6,250 nucleotides of DNA from Thalassospiraceae bacterium (GTDB lineage Bacteria > Pseudomonadota > Alphaproteobacteria > Rhodospirillales > Magnetovibrionaceae), in NCBI GenBank assembly GCA_030637205.1, contig DAOVVL010000129.1:1-6250 (forward strand), read 5' to 3'. This document shows, in pieces, positions 5,007-6,250 of the stretch. Within the stretch, counting starts at the first letter, position 1. The number at the start of each line of letters is the position of its first letter. The translations under genes and the position numbers were made by a program. The notes under the pieces were generated by a model. That model did no database searches. It worked only from the letters and a program-made list of their open reading frames with translations, and was not told where the DNA came from.

Positions 5007-6250
5007 ATGCCCGGACCCGACGTTAATACCCTGAGAACCCTCAACGTGGGCGGCAAGGATTATGATTATTTCTCCATCCCCGCGGCGGGCGAAGCCGGGC
5101 TGGGTGATGTGGCCAGCCTGCCCTTTTCCATGAAGGTATTGCTGGAAAACCTGTTGCGCCATGAAGACGGGCGCACGGTTTCTTCTGATGACGTAAAGGC
5201 CGCCGCGAACGGGACGGCCGGGCGCGAAATAGCGTACCGCCCCGCGCGCGTACTGATGCAGGATTTCACCGGCGTGCCCGCCGTGGTCGATCTGGCTGCC
5301 ATGCGCGACGCCATGCAGGCCGTTGGTGGTGATCCTAAGAAAATTAACCCACTATCACCTGTTGATCTGGTCATCGATCATTCGGTGATGATCGATTTTT
5401 CCGGCACCGACGACGCGCTTGAGAAAAACGAGGCAATGGAATTCAAGCGCAACCGCGAACGTTATGAATTTTTGCGTTGGGGTCAGGGCGCGTTTGATAA
5501 TTTCCGCGTGGTACCGCCCGGCACCGGCATTTGCCATCAGGTCAATGTTGAAAATCTGGCGCAAGTGGTCTGGACGTCTGAGGGCGTTGAGACCGGAGGC
5601 AATCCGGTCGCCTACCCCGACACGTTGGTCGGCACCGACAGCCACACCACCATGGTCAACGGTCTGGCGGTGCTGGGCTGGGGCGTCGGCGGCATCGAAG
5701 CCGAAGCCGCCATGCTGGGCCAGCCCATTTCCATGCTGATCCCCGAAGTTATCGGGTTTAAAATGACGGGAAGTTTAAGCGAAGGCACCACGGCCACGGA
5801 TCTGGTATTGCGCATTGTTGAAATGCTGCGCGAACTGGGCGTGGTTGGAAAGTTCGTTGAATTTTACGGCCCCGCGCTGGATCACCTAAGCCTACCGGAT
5901 CGCGCCACCATCGCCAACATGGCGCCCGAATACGGTGCCACGTGCGGCATTTTCCCCATTGATAGCGAAACCATCAATTACCTGAACTTCACCGCGCGCG
6001 ATCCTGAACGGGTGGCACTGGTTGAGGCTTATGCAAAAGCACAAGGCATGTGGCGCGATGCAAACTCGCCGGACCCGAAATTTTCCAACACGCTGGAACT
6101 GGACATTTCCACCGTTGAGCCGTCACTGGCCGGCCCCAAACGCCCGCAGGACCGCATTGCGTTAACAAAAGCCAGCAACGCGTTCACCGATGCGCTTAAA
6201 AGTCTGGGAAGCACCGATACGGTGCGCGAAGCAGACGTCAAAGACCGGGA
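5007..6250 (+). CDS. acnA: Aconitate hydratase AcnA (partial, C-terminus off right edge)
   Basis: TCA-cycle enzyme that interconverts citrate and isocitrate through cis-aconitate, with a [4Fe-4S] cluster, in the cytoplasm. The first 414 residues are present in one open frame. Family length is about 890, so somewhat less than half is seen. AcnA/IRP1-type landmarks are MQDFTGVPAVVDLAAMRDAM (84-103), SPVDLVIDHSVMIDF (117-131), RNRERYEFLRWGQGAFDNF (148-166), PPGTGICHQVN (170-180), PDTLVGTDSHTTMVNGL (204-220), GVGGIEAEAAMLGQP (226-240) and NMAPEYGATCGIFPID (304-319). The three cysteines that hold the cluster lie further along in this family and are outside the window, so they cannot be checked here. 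The start is ATG at 5007 with AAGGAG upstream. The gene is divergent from ccm and probably monocistronic or first in its unit. Confidence 0.97.
   Translation, partial: MPGPDVNTLRTLNVGGKDYDYFSIPAAGEAGLGDVASLPFSMKVLLENLLRHEDGRTVSSDDVKAAANGTAGREIAYRPARVLMQDFTGVPAVVDLAAMRDAMQAVGGDPKKINPLSPVDLVIDHSVMIDFSGTDDALEKNEAMEFKRNRERYEFLRWGQGAFDNFRVVPPGTGICHQVNVENLAQVVWTSEGVETGGNPVAYPDTLVGTDSHTTMVNGLAVLGWGVGGIEAEAAMLGQPISMLIPEVIGFKMTGSLSEGTTATDLVLRIVEMLRELGVVGKFVEFYGPALDHLSLPDRATIANMAPEYGATCGIFPIDSETINYLNFTARDPERVALVEAYAKAQGMWRDANSPDPKFSNTLELDISTVEPSLAGPKRPQDRIALTKASNAFTDALKSLGSTDTVREADVKDR

Noticed and set aside
4641..5162. Minus-strand open frame of 173 codons spanning the intergenic region and the start of acnA
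   Set aside because: It runs antisense through the acnA start and promoter and then through the terminator hairpin and its T-run. The product has no family features.

Overview
The window looks like ordinary alphaproteobacterial chromosome. The evidence is a cytochrome c maturation (System I, Ccm) operon on the minus strand next to a divergent aconitase gene, a moderately GC-rich composition and alphaproteobacterial-type CcmC, CcmD and AcnA sequences. A Rhodospirillales-like host is a guess from overall flavour only.

Minus strand, in order of transcription (right to left): ccmA (4525-3869), ccmB (3864-3199), a 187-nt gap with several inverted repeats, ccmC (3011-2280), ccmD (2256-2092, small), ccmE (2067-1588), and ccmF from 1598 running off the left edge (532 complete residues, C-terminus missing). 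Except for the ccmB-ccmC gap the genes are packed with gaps of 4-24 nt or an 11-nt overlap, so they are almost certainly one transcription unit. CcmA and CcmB form the ATPase-driven part of the CcmABCD complex. CcmC presents heme to CcmE, which carries it covalently on a histidine. CcmD helps release holo-CcmE. CcmF is the core of the heme lyase that attaches heme to apocytochrome c in the periplasm. Four of the six start codons are not ATG (TTG in ccmA, ccmC and ccmD; GTG in ccmF).

Plus strand: acnA starts at 5007 with a good ribosome binding site and runs off the right edge (414 complete residues, roughly the first half of the protein). No interruption was seen in it.

The 481-nt intergenic region 4526-5006 is the most interesting part. 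It holds a near-canonical minus-strand intrinsic terminator (10-bp stem, UUCG loop, eight U). Upstream of that, on the same strand, is a two-tier stem-loop that exposes a C-rich, anti-Shine-Dalgarno-like loop, with a possible promoter -10 beyond it. Together these suggest an undescribed small RNA of about 140 nt, or alternatively an attenuated ccm leader. The region also carries a probable acnA promoter with a 23-bp imperfect palindrome at its -35, and a separate palindrome TGTGAC-N8-GTCACA. No mobile element, CRISPR array, tRNA or rRNA was seen.
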